DNA from: Sphingomonas anseongensis
GTDB taxonomy: Bacteria > Pseudomonadota > Alphaproteobacteria > Sphingomonadales > Sphingomonadaceae
Assembly: GCF_023516495.1 (NCBI RefSeq)
Contig: NZ_JAMGBC010000001.1
Location: 2,161,189 to 2,225,188, forward strand
Reading direction: 5' to 3'
Length of the DNA stretch: 64,000 bases
The notes under the pieces are model-generated. The model was not told the origin of the DNA. It worked only from the letters and a program-made list of their open reading frames with translations, and ran no database searches. Shown here in pieces: positions 1 through 8,628 of this stretch. The position numbers were made by a program, and so were the translations under genes. Every line of letters starts with the position of its first letter. Within the stretch, counting starts at the first letter, position 1.

Positions 1-449
1 ACGAGCTGGGCAAGGTATCCTTCGCCGCGCTGCTGACGCCGGAGCGGCAGGGGATCATGGAGGACGTTCGAAGCTCGCTGAACAAGATCGCCGGCCAATA
101 TGGCGTCGAGATCATCGACGTGCGGATCAAGCGCACCGATCTTCCAAGCGGAACTCCGCTCGAATCCGCATTCGAGCGGATGCGCACGGCGCGCGAGCAG
201 GAAGCGCGGTCGATCCGGGCGGAAGGCGCCAAGCAGGCGCAGTTCATCCGAGCCCAGGCGGACGCCGATGCCGCGAGGACCTACGCCGCAAGCTTCGGAA
301 TGGACCCGGCTTTCTACGACTTCTACCGGGCCATGCAGTCCTACCAGACGACATTTCTTGGCGACGGGACGGATAAACCCGCGCCGACCACCGTTATCCT
401 GTCGCCGGACAATGATTACCTGAAGCAATTCTCCGGCCGGTCGAAGTGA
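1..449 (+). CDS. hflC: HflC, C-terminal part (cut by window start)
   Basis: The first complete codon is at position 3, and the frame is open to the stop at 447-449; the N-terminus lies outside the window. The visible 148 residues are the end of an SPFH/Band-7 protein: a helical, alanine- and arginine-rich stretch (SIRAEGAKQAQFIRAQAD), then FYDFYRAMQSYQ, then a short disordered tail ending in SGRSK. This matches the C-terminal half of HflC, which with HflK forms a large inner-membrane, periplasm-facing complex that restrains the FtsH protease. The DegP-type protease gene follows 67 bp downstream, the usual hflK-hflC-degP order in sphingomonads, which supports the call. HflK itself cannot be seen. 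Confidence 0.9.
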   Translation, partial: ELGKVSFAALLTPERQGIMEDVRSSLNKIAGQYGVEIIDVRIKRTDLPSGTPLESAFERMRTAREQEARSIRAEGAKQAQFIRAQADADAARTYAASFGMDPAFYDFYRAMQSYQTTFLGDGTDKPAPTTVILSPDNDYLKQFSGRSK

Positions 450-516
450 GGGCGTTCAATTGTAGTTCACTCTCCCGGCCTAGTGCGGTGGTGAAAATCC
501 AGACCAAGGGGTATCG

Positions 517-2055
517 ATGAAGTCAAAGGAGTCCCGAAAAGTGCGCTATGCCTATGGGGTCGCAACGGCCCTCCTCCTGGGTGGTACTGCATTTTCCCTC
601 GCGACAGGCCCGGTCGGAGCGCAGACTGCGCCGGGCACCGCCATCACCCCCGTTCCTGGCGCCCCGGGCTCCTTCGCAGATCTCGCTGCCCGAGTGATGC
701 CGGCGGTCGTCAACATCTCGACCAAGCAGAAGGTCACGGTGAAGCAGCAGCAGGTGGACCCGCTGGAAGAGCTGTTCCGCCAGTTCGGCGCTCCAATTCC
801 CGCTCCGCCGCAGGGCCAGCGCGGCCCGCGCACTCAGGAGACCGGATCGCTCGGCTCCGGCTTCATCATTTCGCCTGACGGCTACATCGTTACCAACAAC
901 CACCTGATCCAAGGGGCGAACGGGACCGGCACCGTCGACACGGTCACCGTAACCATGTCGAACCGCAAGGAATATACTGCGCGGATCGTCGGCCGGGACG
1001 AGCTCGCCGACCTCGCCCTTCTCAAGATCGACGCCACCAACCTGCCCTACGTCCAGTGGGGCGACAGCAGCCGCGCGCGGATCGGCGACTGGGTCGTCGC
1101 CATCGGCGATCCCTACGGCATCGGAAGCACCGTCACCGCCGGAATCATCTCCGCGATCAACCGCGGGATCGCGGGAACCGGTGCCTACGACCGCTACATC
1201 CAGACCGACGCCGCCATCAACATGGGCAATTCGGGCGGCCCGATGTTCGACATGAACGGCCGGGTGATCGGCATCAACTCCGCGCTGATCTCGCCAACCG
1301 GGACGAACGTCGGAATCGGACTCGCAATTCCCGAAGAAGCCGCCAAGCCGGTGATCGACGCGCTCCGCCGAGGGCAGAAGCCGGAGCGCGGCTATCTGGG
1401 CGTCAGCCTGCAGTCGGTCGACGAGGACATCGCCGGCTCGCTCGGTCTGCCAAAAGATCGCGGCGAGATCGTCCGCGCGGTCCAGCCTGGCGATCCCGCG
1501 GCAAAGGCGGGCATCCAGCAGGGCGACGTCATCATCTCGGTCAACGGCAAGGAAGTGAACCCGGACCAGACGGTATCCTATCTGGTCGCCAACGTTCCGG
1601 TCGGATCGCGAATCCCCATCGAGGTGATCCGCGGCGGACGCCACATCACGATCCCCGTGACGATTACCCAGCGCCCGACCGAGGAAGAGCTTGCCAAGCA
1701 GCTTGGCCAGGGCACTCCGGGCACCGACCAGGCTCCTGGCCCGACGACGTCGGCCGGCTCGACTCTCGGACTATCGCTCCAGCCCCTGACGCCGCAGATC
1801 GCGCGCGCCCTCAACCTCCCAGCGGGCACCGCCGGAGTGGTGATCACCGCGATCGATTCCTCGAGCGACGCGGCCGAAAAGGGACTTCAGCGCGGCGATC
1901 TAATCCTCGCGGTCCAGGGCCAGCGGGTGACGACGCCCGCGCAAGTGGTTGCCGCGGTCGAGGCAGCGAAGCGCGCAGGCCGGACCAGCGTCCTCCTGCT
2001 CGTCAAGCGAGGCACGGCACCCGAGGCCTTCGTCGGCGTCGACATCCGCGGTTAA
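517..2055 (+). CDS. DegP/DegQ-type periplasmic serine protease (Do family)
   Basis: This 512-residue envelope protease and chaperone degrades or refolds misfolded periplasmic proteins. A signal peptide covers about residues 10-36 (hydrophobic core VATALLLGGTAF, then VGAQ). The trypsin-like domain has the full catalytic triad: His129 in NNHLIQ, Asp165 in LADLALL, and Ser239 in GNSGGP. Two PDZ domains follow, near residues 285-390 and 415-505. The chosen ATG has AAGGGG six bases upstream. A GTG at 541 with AAGGAG is an alternative that would still keep the signal peptide. Its place directly after hflC suggests shared membrane quality control. DegP and DegQ cannot be told apart by eye. Confidence 0.95.
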   Translation: MKSKESRKVRYAYGVATALLLGGTAFSLATGPVGAQTAPGTAITPVPGAPGSFADLAARVMPAVVNISTKQKVTVKQQQVDPLEELFRQFGAPIPAPPQGQRGPRTQETGSLGSGFIISPDGYIVTNNHLIQGANGTGTVDTVTVTMSNRKEYTARIVGRDELADLALLKIDATNLPYVQWGDSSRARIGDWVVAIGDPYGIGSTVTAGIISAINRGIAGTGAYDRYIQTDAAINMGNSGGPMFDMNGRVIGINSALISPTGTNVGIGLAIPEEAAKPVIDALRRGQKPERGYLGVSLQSVDEDIAGSLGLPKDRGEIVRAVQPGDPAAKAGIQQGDVIISVNGKEVNPDQTVSYLVANVPVGSRIPIEVIRGGRHITIPVTITQRPTEEELAKQLGQGTPGTDQAPGPTTSAGSTLGLSLQPLTPQIARALNLPAGTAGVVITAIDSSSDAAEKGLQRGDLILAVQGQRVTTPAQVVAAVEAAKRAGRTSVLLLVKRGTAPEAFVGVDIRG

Positions 2056-2162
2056 GAACATCTAGCGCTTGCGCGCTGCCCATAGTTTCGCAACTGTAGG
2101 ACGGTGGAGCAGGGGAACGTTCTGGCTGGTCTGACAATGCCTCCGTTCGCGGACGGCGGCCG

Positions 2163-2792
2163 GTGAGTTTTGCGGCGGCATTGGCGGCGCTTCTCATCGG
2201 CGCGAACCCGCAGCCGAGCGCTCCCCTTGCCGGCGTCTATGCGACGAACCAGATGGAAATGGCGGGCGCGCTCGAGCTCAAGGCCGACGGGCATTTTCGC
2301 TACCAGTTCGACTATGGCGCCGCGTCGGAAGTCGCGCAGGGCGACTGGGCGTTGGACGGGAACATTGTCCGGCTGACCAGCAACCCAATGCCCAGGCAGC
2401 CGGCGTTCTCACTCCTCAAAGACGATCCCGCGCCGGCCGGCGAGCTCTATGTTGCCGTCGGCGGCGGCGATGTCACCTGGACCCCGATCACGGCCATCGT
2501 CGCCCTGGAGGGCATGGACCGACCGGTGGCGATCTATGCCGAGGACGACGGGCACGTGGTCCTCCCGCCTGGAAAGCGCGCAACCTCCGTCCGGCTGCTG
2601 ATGCCCGTGTACGAAGCTGCCGACGATCCGGTGGTGCTTAGCGCGGACCGCGGCCACCGGCTTCTGTTCCGGCTCGACATGAACGATGCCGGCCAGGCTC
2701 CGTTTCGAGGGGAGCCGCTGACGATCGAGGGCAAGACCTTGGTCATGCACCGCTATGATGCGAACATCATCTTCCGCCGGGCGAAGCAATGA
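2163..2792 (+). CDS. Secreted hypothetical protein
   Basis: A 209-residue protein of unknown function. It begins with a short hydrophobic segment (AAALAALLIGA), a likely signal peptide. The rest is predicted beta-rich, with motifs such as GVYATNQMEMAG, HFRYQFDYG and GDWALDGNIVRL that recall the lipocalin-like beta-barrel repeats of small secreted proteins. The GTG at 2163 is the only usual start codon after the in-frame stop at 2097, and its ribosome-binding site is weak, so the start is uncertain. The next gene begins 10 bp downstream on the same strand, suggesting co-transcription. No enzyme motif is visible. Confidence 0.7.
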   Translation: MSFAAALAALLIGANPQPSAPLAGVYATNQMEMAGALELKADGHFRYQFDYGAASEVAQGDWALDGNIVRLTSNPMPRQPAFSLLKDDPAPAGELYVAVGGGDVTWTPITAIVALEGMDRPVAIYAEDDGHVVLPPGKRATSVRLLMPVYEAADDPVVLSADRGHRLLFRLDMNDAGQAPFRGEPLTIEGKTLVMHRYDANIIFRRAKQ

Positions 2793-2802
2793 GGGTCGGC
2801 CG

Positions 2803-3216
2803 GTGATCGAAACGAAGTGGGAGCTGATCGATTCACTCGAGCGTGAATGGCGCGACGCCTTGTGTGCCAAGGACATCGCCCGTCTCCGGCTATTGATCCA
2901 TCCCAAATTCGTCCTGATCGGGACCCGTTCGATCGGCCCGTTCACTTTGTCGCGCGAGGAATGGCTCGACGCCATCCAGAAGCGCGAACTGATCAGCATC
3001 GATCTGGACGTGAAGGACGCATACGTCCGGGAAAGCATGATCATCGGCACCGTGGAGGCTCGCTGGCGGGTCTCCTATCTCGGCCGCCCGATCGAGGATT
3101 CGGTGCTTCTGACCGACGTGTGGGTTCACGAGGAAGGCCGCTGGCAATGTGTCCGGCGCCACTCCAGCCCGATCCCGCCGGCGAGCTCGCCCACCCCCAA
3201 ACCGCACAAGAAGTAA
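2803..3216 (+). CDS. DUF4440/NTF2-like small protein
   Basis: A 137-residue protein with the shape of the SnoaL/DUF4440 branch of the NTF2-like alpha+beta cone fold: an N-terminal helix (LEREWRDALCAKD), a DIARLRLLIHPKF segment, and a strand-rich C-terminal half ending in VWVHEEGRWQCVRRHSSP. Such folds bind small hydrophobic ligands or act as non-catalytic modules; no specific substrate can be read here. I chose the GTG at 2803 because GAGGG lies seven bases upstream; an in-frame ATG at 2755 overlaps the preceding gene heavily. It lies between the secreted hypothetical protein and the OPT transporter and may be transcribed with both. Confidence 0.75.
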   Translation: MIETKWELIDSLEREWRDALCAKDIARLRLLIHPKFVLIGTRSIGPFTLSREEWLDAIQKRELISIDLDVKDAYVRESMIIGTVEARWRVSYLGRPIEDSVLLTDVWVHEEGRWQCVRRHSSPIPPASSPTPKPHKK

Positions 3217-3226
3217 GGAAACGCGA

Positions 3227-5248
3227 ATGGCAACAGTGACCGGGTCGGGCCTGCGCGGAACTGGTAAGGTGGCCGAACTCACCCTGCGCGGAATCATCCT
3301 CGGCGCGGTGATCACCGTGCTGTTCACCGCCGCCAACGTCTATCTCGGGCTTCGCGCCGGCCTGACCTTCGCAACGTCGATTCCGGCTGCGGTCATCTCG
3401 ATGGCGGTCCTGAAGTTCTTCCGCGATTCGACGATCCAGGAAAACAACATCGTCCAGACCATCGCTTCGTCCGCGGGCACCTTGTCGGCGATCGTCTTCG
3501 TCCTGCCGGGGCTCGTGATGGTCGGCTGGTGGACCGGTTTTCCCTATTGGCTATCGGTGGCGGTGATCGCGATCGGCGGGATCCTGGGGGTGATGTATTC
3601 GGTGCCGCTTCGCCGAGCGCTCGTCACCGGCTCGGACCTGCCATACCCCGAGGGCGTCGCGGCCGCCGAAGTGCTGAAGGTCGGTGCAGGAGTGGGCGGC
3701 GCGGAGGAGAACAAGCGCGGACTCGCGGCGATGGTCGTCGCCGCCTTGATGTCCGCCGCCTATCCGCTGCTCGCCAAGATGAAGCTCGTCGCCGAATCCG
3801 CCGACGGCACTCTCCGGATCGGCGCCGGAGCGACCAATCTCTCGGCAGGGCTGTCGATGGCCTATATCGGCGTCGGCCACCTGGTCGGGCTGAGCGTCGG
3901 GCTGGCGATGCTCGCCGGAATCATCATCGGCTTCATCATTCTCCTGCCCCTCTATACCTCCACGGGCGCCCCCGTGGGCACCGAGCTGAGCGATTTCGTG
4001 GCGACGATATTCAGCGCGAAGGTCCGCTACGTCGGCGCGGGCGCAATCGGAGTCGCGGCGATCTGGACCTTGCTCAAGGTGATCGGCCCGATTTCGCGCG
4101 GCATCGTCGGCGCGATGGCCGCCAACCGCGCCCGGCGAAGCGGCGGGAACGAGTCGCTCGACATTACCGAGCGCGACATTCCGATCACCATCGTCGGATC
4201 GGTCATACTGGTTTCGATGCTGCCGATCGCTCTGCTCCTGCTCGCGTTTGCGAGCACCAATCCGATTGCCGCCAACCCCGGCGCAACCATCGGGCTGAGC
4301 GTCATCTACGTGCTGATTGCGGGCGTCGTGATCGCCGCGGTGTGCGGCTACATGGCCGGCCTGATCGGAGCGTCGAACAGCCCGATCTCGGGGGTCGGAA
4401 TCCTGTCGGTGCTCGGGATTTCGATCATCCTCGCTCTGCTGTTCCCGGCTGTCGACGCGGACTCGACCAAGGCGCTCGTCGCCTTCGCCTTGTTCGTGAC
4501 CGCGATCATCTTCGGCGTGGCGACCATCTCCAACGACAATTTGCAGGATCTAAAGACCGGCCAGCTGGTCGCTGCAACGCCGTGGCGGCAGCAGGTTTCG
4601 CTCGTGCTCGGAGTGCTTTTTGGCGCGGTCGTGATCCCGCCGATCCTCGACCTGCTCAACCAGAGCTTCGGTTTCGCCGGAGCTCCCGGAGCCGGAGAGG
4701 GCGCGCTGGCTGCACCGCAGGCGGCACTCATCTCCGCCATCGCGCAGGGGGTGCTCGGCGGCACGCTCGACTGGAACCTCATCGGAATCGGCGCAGCGAT
4801 CGGGGTCGTTGCGGTCATCGCCGACGAGGTGCTGCGCGGGACCAAACGCGGCTGGGCACTGCCGCCGCTCGGAGTCGGCATGGGCATCTACCTGCCGGTC
4901 GGAGTGACCGCCTTGATCGTCGTTGGAGCGGTCATCGGCCACATCTACAACCGCTGGGCGGCGAAACAGGACCAGCCGGGCTTTGCCGAGCGGCTCGGCG
5001 TCCTTGCCGCGACCGGCCTGATCGTCGGCGACAGCCTGTTCAACGTCGTCTATGCGGGCCTCGTCGCAGGATCGGACAATCCCGACGTGCTCGCGGTAAC
5101 CGGCGCGACCGGATGGCAGATGCCGGTCGGAGTCCTCCTTTTCGTCCTCCTCGTCGGCTCGCTGTACGTCTGGACTCGCCGCCGCGCGGCTGATCCGCTC
5201 CCCGCGACCACGGACGCTCCGCAACCGGACGAGGCGAGCTACCGCTAG
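3227..5248 (+). CDS. OPT-family oligopeptide transporter
   Basis: A 673-residue integral membrane protein of the OPT (oligopeptide transporter) superfamily, which imports peptides or metal chelates by proton symport. About 14-16 hydrophobic segments span the whole length. Family landmarks include the N-terminal TLRGIILGAVITVLFTAANVYLGLRAGLTF region (positions about 15-45) and the SDLPYPEGVAAAEVLK motif near residue 140. The ATG at 3227 has AAGGA seven bases upstream; longer readings run into the previous gene. It ends directly against the convergent queF stop codon. The substrate cannot be inferred from sequence. Confidence 0.93.
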   Translation: MATVTGSGLRGTGKVAELTLRGIILGAVITVLFTAANVYLGLRAGLTFATSIPAAVISMAVLKFFRDSTIQENNIVQTIASSAGTLSAIVFVLPGLVMVGWWTGFPYWLSVAVIAIGGILGVMYSVPLRRALVTGSDLPYPEGVAAAEVLKVGAGVGGAEENKRGLAAMVVAALMSAAYPLLAKMKLVAESADGTLRIGAGATNLSAGLSMAYIGVGHLVGLSVGLAMLAGIIIGFIILLPLYTSTGAPVGTELSDFVATIFSAKVRYVGAGAIGVAAIWTLLKVIGPISRGIVGAMAANRARRSGGNESLDITERDIPITIVGSVILVSMLPIALLLLAFASTNPIAANPGATIGLSVIYVLIAGVVIAAVCGYMAGLIGASNSPISGVGILSVLGISIILALLFPAVDADSTKALVAFALFVTAIIFGVATISNDNLQDLKTGQLVAATPWRQQVSLVLGVLFGAVVIPPILDLLNQSFGFAGAPGAGEGALAAPQAALISAIAQGVLGGTLDWNLIGIGAAIGVVAVIADEVLRGTKRGWALPPLGVGMGIYLPVGVTALIVVGAVIGHIYNRWAAKQDQPGFAERLGVLAATGLIVGDSLFNVVYAGLVAGSDNPDVLAVTGATGWQMPVGVLLFVLLVGSLYVWTRRRAADPLPATTDAPQPDEASYR

Positions 5249-5692
5249 TCAGCGTCCCCGATACGCCGGCACGCCCTGGTCGGGGATCCATAGCCCGCCG
5301 GGCGGCGAGCCCGACTGCCAGAAGACGTCGATCGGCATTCCGCCGCGCGGATACCAGTAGCCGCCGATTCGAAGCCATTGCGGCTTCATCTCCCCGGTCA
5401 GGCGCTTGCCGATCCCGACCGTGACGTCCTCGTGGAATGCGCCGTGGTTGCGGAAGGCGCTCAGGAACAGCTTGAGGCTCTTGCTCTCGACGATCGTCTC
5501 GCCGGGCGCATAGTCGATCACCAGATGCGCGAAGTCCGGCTGGCCGGTGATCGGACACAGCGACGTGAACTCGGGCGCTGCGAAGCGCACTAGGTACAGC
5601 TCGTCCGGCCGAGGGTTCGGCACGTAATCGAGCACCGCCTCGTCCGGGGACGAGGGCAGGGCGCTCTGCTTGCCGAGATGCTTGGGTTCCAT
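5249..5692 (-). CDS. queF: NADPH-dependent 7-cyano-7-deazaguanine reductase QueF (type I)
   Basis: QueF reduces the nitrile preQ0 to the amine preQ1 in queuosine tRNA modification. The 147-residue size fits the short, unimodular (YkvM-type) class with a T-fold. The catalytic cysteine lies in [16 protein letters not shown], with the conserved Asp a few residues later. The substrate-binding Glu is in the [16 protein letters not shown] motif, and the catalytic His in the AFHEDV segment. I chose the ATG at 5692, which gives the family N-terminus (MEPKHLGKQ); a longer reading would overlap ung. It is 10 bp downstream of ung on the same strand, so the two are probably one transcript. Confidence 0.96.
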   Translation of the reverse strand: MEPKHLGKQSALPSSPDEAVLDYVPNPRPDELYLVRFAAPEFTSLCPITGQPDFAHLVIDYAPGETIVESKSLKLFLSAFRNHGAFHEDVTVGIGKRLTGEMKPQWLRIGGYWYPRGGMPIDVFWQSGSPPGGLWIPDQGVPAYRGR

Positions 5693-5702
5693 GGCGCGCC
5701 CC

Positions 5703-6404
5703 TTACTCGGCGGCGGCGCACTCGGGCAACGCCCAGTCGATCGGCGCAAAGCCGCGCTCCTCGAGGAACGCGTTCGCCTTGGAGAAATGGCGGCAGCCCA
5801 GGAAGCCGCTGTGGGCGCTGAGCGGGGAAGGGTGCGGAGCCTTGAGAATCAGGTGGCGCGAAGTATCGACGAATGCCGCCTTCTTCTGCGCGTAGCTTCC
5901 CCAGAGAAGGAACACGACCGGATCTCTCTTGCCGTTCACCAGCCGCACGACCGCGTCGGTGAACCGCTCCCACCCGCGCTCGCGATGCGATGCAGCCTGG
6001 CCCGTCTCGACCGTGAGCACGCTGTTGAGGAGGAGGACGCCCTGGCTGGCCCAATGCTTCAGGAAGCCGTGCGGCGACGGCTCGATTCCGAGGTCGCTTC
6101 GAAGCTCCTTGAAGATGTTGACGAGGCTCGGCGGCGGCCGGACTCCGGGCGGTACGGAGAAGCAAAGGCCGTGCGCCTGGCCGGGTCCGTGATAGGGGTC
6201 CTGGCCGAGGATGACGACGCGCACCTTGTCGAGCGGCGTCAGGTCGAGCGCTCGGAACCAGTTGGGCGCGCGCGGAAAGATCGTCCGGCCCCTCTGTCGC
6301 TCGGAAAGCAGGAACTGCTTGAGCTCGCGCATGTACGGCTGTTCGAATTCGCTGCGCAGCGGGTCCAGCCAGCTGGGATGAAGCTTGATCTCCTGCGTCG
6401 CCAT
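5703..6404 (-). CDS. ung: Uracil-DNA glycosylase
   Basis: A 233-residue family-1 uracil-DNA glycosylase, which removes uracil from DNA and starts base-excision repair. The water-activating motif [13 protein letters not shown], with catalytic Asp, is near residues 68-80. The DNA-intercalating [11 protein letters not shown] loop with the essential His is near 190-200. Uracil recognition residues lie in LLNSVLTVE. The length matches family members. It is divergently oriented to the sulfurtransferase at 6434, leaving only a 29-bp shared intergenic region. QueF follows directly. Confidence 0.97.
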   Translation of the reverse strand: MATQEIKLHPSWLDPLRSEFEQPYMRELKQFLLSERQRGRTIFPRAPNWFRALDLTPLDKVRVVILGQDPYHGPGQAHGLCFSVPPGVRPPPSLVNIFKELRSDLGIEPSPHGFLKHWASQGVLLLNSVLTVETGQAASHRERGWERFTDAVVRLVNGKRDPVVFLLWGSYAQKKAAFVDTSRHLILKAPHPSPLSAHSGFLGCRHFSKANAFLEERGFAPIDWALPECAAAE

Positions 6405-6433
6405 CGGCGCTTATTGTAGCCTATGATCGCGAA

Positions 6434-7264
6434 ATGGAATCGCTCGTCTCGACGCAATGGCTCGCCGACCATCTCGGCGAAGCGGACCTCACCATCATCG
6501 ACTCAAGCTGGCACATGCCGGCAAGCGGCCGCAATGGCCGAGAGGACTATCTGCAGGCGCACATCCCGGGCGCCCGCTTCCTCGACATCGACGCGGTAAG
6601 CGACCGGGCGAACCCGGCGCCCCACATGCTCCCGACCGCGGAAGATTTTGCGCGGGCGATGGAGGAGTTGGGGGTGAGCAGCGACGACCGGATCGTCGTC
6701 TACGACAATTCGCCGATCCGAACCGCTGCCCGCGGGTGGTTCATGGTCCGCCATTTCGGAGTGCGTGAGGTCGCGATCCTCGACGGCGGCTTCCAGAAAT
6801 GGATCGCGGAGGGTCGCCCCACGCAGTCCGGTGAGCAGGAGCCGCGAAACGCGCGATTTCAAACAGCCGAGCGCGGCGACGTAGTCACCAAGCAGCAAAT
6901 CCTGGGCGGAATCGAGCTTCCGATTGTCGATGCACGCGGCGCCCCGCGCTTCGAGGGAAGCGAGCCCGACCCGCGGCCCGGTGTCGCGGCAGGCCATATC
7001 CCAGGCGCCCGCAACGTGCCTTTCTCGGCGCTCTACAATGAGGACGGGACCTTCAGGTCGCGCAAGGAGCTGGAGCAGCTGTTCGAGGAGGGCGGCGTCG
7101 ATGCCAAGCAGCCGTTCGTCGCCAGCTGCGGATCTGGAGTCACGGCCAATTCGCTGCTGTTCGCAGCCTACTTGCTCGGCAACGACACCACTCGGCTCTA
7201 CGACGGAAGCTGGACGGAATGGGGCGCCGATCCGGCTACCCCGAAGGCGACCGGCCCGGCCTAG
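6434..7264 (+). CDS. 3-mercaptopyruvate sulfurtransferase (two-domain rhodanese)
   Basis: A 276-residue tandem rhodanese. The inactive N-terminal domain (about residues 5-130) contains DSSWHMP and the DNSPIRTAARGWF segment. The catalytic C-terminal domain (about 150-270) has the active-site loop CGSGVTA near residue 231. The CGSGVTA form, rather than the CRKGVTA loop of thiosulfate sulfurtransferases, marks 3-mercaptopyruvate sulfurtransferases such as SseA. These transfer sulfur from 3-mercaptopyruvate to thiol acceptors or cyanide in the cytoplasm. The stop codon overlaps the stop of the convergent gene at 7261 within a CTAG tetranucleotide. Confidence 0.94.
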   Translation: MESLVSTQWLADHLGEADLTIIDSSWHMPASGRNGREDYLQAHIPGARFLDIDAVSDRANPAPHMLPTAEDFARAMEELGVSSDDRIVVYDNSPIRTAARGWFMVRHFGVREVAILDGGFQKWIAEGRPTQSGEQEPRNARFQTAERGDVVTKQQILGGIELPIVDARGAPRFEGSEPDPRPGVAAGHIPGARNVPFSALYNEDGTFRSRKELEQLFEEGGVDAKQPFVASCGSGVTANSLLFAAYLLGNDTTRLYDGSWTEWGADPATPKATGPA

Positions 7265-7617
7265 CGGCTGAAGATCTGCTCGAGGTCCTTGAGGCCGGTC
7301 TTCAGCTCGTCGGCGATGACCCGAAGCGCAGCGATGTTGGTCTCCAGCCCTTGATCGCGCTGGAAGGACACCGCCTCCAGCCCGGCAGCCGCGACCGAAA
7401 CCAGCTCGGCCGAGCGACGGTCGAAGCAGCGCCTGGCTGCTTCGTCCGCGCTCTCCCACCGCACTGAAACCTCATCGTCCATGTCGCCTGCCGGACCGCC
7501 GCCGAACTCGTCCACGACGCGCAGCGCGTTGCGAAGGCTCGCAAGGCGGGTGACCGGCTCCGGGTGGAGTCGCTCGGACGGTTGCGGTGCAGGGCTTTGG
7601 GCGAACAGATGCAACAT
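7261..7617 (-). CDS. Conserved hypothetical protein
   Basis: A 118-residue protein that I do not recognise. It is largely helical: an N-terminal low-complexity stretch (PAPQPSERLHPEP), a leucine-rich helix (RLASLRNALRVVDEF), and a C-terminal helical half (SAELVSVAAAGLEAV and LRVIADELKTGLKDLEQIF). No signal peptide, membrane segment or catalytic motif is visible. It is transcribed toward the sulfurtransferase and lies 35 bp downstream of the winged-helix regulator, so it may belong to that transcript. Its helical content would suit a small partner protein, but that is only a guess. Confidence 0.6.
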   Translation of the reverse strand: MLHLFAQSPAPQPSERLHPEPVTRLASLRNALRVVDEFGGGPAGDMDDEVSVRWESADEAARRCFDRRSAELVSVAAAGLEAVSFQRDQGLETNIAALRVIADELKTGLKDLEQIFSR

Positions 7618-7652
7618 TCCGCCGGTTGTCGCCGGGCATGCCTAAGGAAGTG

Positions 7653-8204
7653 TTAAGCGCCCGACTGCGGGGAGATGTCGCGAAGGATCCAGCCGCGCTG
7701 CGGGATCGTCTCGATGAACTCGGTGCCTCCGGCCGCGCTCCGCAATTTCTTGCGCAGCTTGGAGATGAAGACGTCGATGATCTTGGGCTGCGGCTGGTCG
7801 TCGGCGCGGCGGTAGAGGTGCTTCAGAAGCATCGCTCGGGTGACGACATTGTTGCGGGCGAAGGCAAGCAGCTCCAGCACCCGATACTCCATCTCGGTAA
7901 TCCCGATCGGATGGCCGTCGATCCGGATAAGGCGCTGCATCTGGTCGACTGAAAGCCGCCCGCCGCACAGGGTCTCGGGCATCTCGCCGCCCGACGCTCG
8001 AAGCGACGTCAGGAGCCGCGACGCGGCTTCCTCGCTTTCCTGCGGTGATATGCTGTCGGGCGATCCGATCAGCGCCTGCTGGATTTCGGCGAGTGCCTTG
8101 TGTGCTTCCTCGACCAGGCGGGTGCCTTCCTCGAAGCGACGCCGTGAGCGGTCGAGCATCGACTCGACTTCCACCAGGCGGGTCGAGAGCGTTTCTTCAG
8201 CCAT
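7653..8204 (-). CDS. CtrA-like winged-helix protein with coiled-coil N-terminus, no receiver domain
   Basis: A 183-residue DNA-binding protein. Residues about 85-180 form an OmpR/PhoB-type winged helix: the LSVDQMQRLIRIDG beta platform, then ITEMEYRVLELLAFARNNVVT, and the recognition helix region KIIDVFISKLRKKL followed by the wing IETIPQRGWILRD. This domain closely resembles the C-terminal half of the cell-cycle regulator CtrA. The phosphoacceptor receiver domain is absent; residues 1-50 are instead a charged coiled coil (RLVEVESMLDRSRRRFEEG). It would therefore act without its own phosphorylation. Its targets are unknown. The reading frame is intact. Confidence 0.85.
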   Translation of the reverse strand: MAEETLSTRLVEVESMLDRSRRRFEEGTRLVEEAHKALAEIQQALIGSPDSISPQESEEAASRLLTSLRASGGEMPETLCGGRLSVDQMQRLIRIDGHPIGITEMEYRVLELLAFARNNVVTRAMLLKHLYRRADDQPQPKIIDVFISKLRKKLRSAAGGTEFIETIPQRGWILRDISPQSGA

Positions 8205-8232
8205 TGGCTTCTTCTACCCCCCTCGTTCCCAC

Positions 8233-8628
8233 TTAGGGAACCTGAGCGGATGCGACGTCGCTGTCGCTGGCCGGTGCGGCGATGATCGCCTGCGTCGTTG
8301 CGCCCATGTCGATAACGTTGGTCGCGGGGTCGCCAGCGACGGAGCGGGCGCCAAGCGCGGCGCGGTCGCGACCGGCCTCGTCGAGAAGGAGCGTTTCCGA
8401 AGGCGGCCGCGGAGCGGGCCCGCCGAACAAGGCTTCGATCGCCTGCTGCTGCGAATCTTCCGGGGTGCTGGTGACCGTTCCGGCAACCGGCGGGGTAAGC
8501 GTATAATCCGGCGGGATGACCAGCGGAGCGTTTCGGGCCACCGCGAACTCGTCGGGCGTGCTGGTCCTATGGGCGCAGCCGCCGAGCGCAATCGCCGGAG
8601 TCAGGAAAAGAATAAGGCTCTTACGCAT
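8233..8628 (-). CDS. DUF3035-type lipoprotein
   Basis: A 131-residue predicted lipoprotein with signal sequence LILFLTPAIALGGC, where the lipobox cysteine is residue 18. The conserved core FAVARNAPLVIPPDYTLTPP marks the DUF3035 family, whose members commonly sit beside lspA in alphaproteobacteria. The C-terminal half is Ala/Pro-rich and disordered. The start overlaps the end of lspA by 8 bp, so this gene and its own signal peptidase are probably co-translated. The function is unknown; envelope location is inferred from the lipobox. Confidence 0.85.
   Translation of the reverse strand: MRKSLILFLTPAIALGGCAHRTSTPDEFAVARNAPLVIPPDYTLTPPVAGTVTSTPEDSQQQAIEALFGGPAPRPPSETLLLDEAGRDRAALGARSVAGDPATNVIDMGATTQAIIAAPASDSDVASAQVP

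Noticed and set aside
523..1644. Open frame on the minus strand opposite the DegP-type protease
   Set aside because: It lies fully within a conserved gene with complete catalytic motifs; the translation is Asp/Arg-rich mirror sequence.
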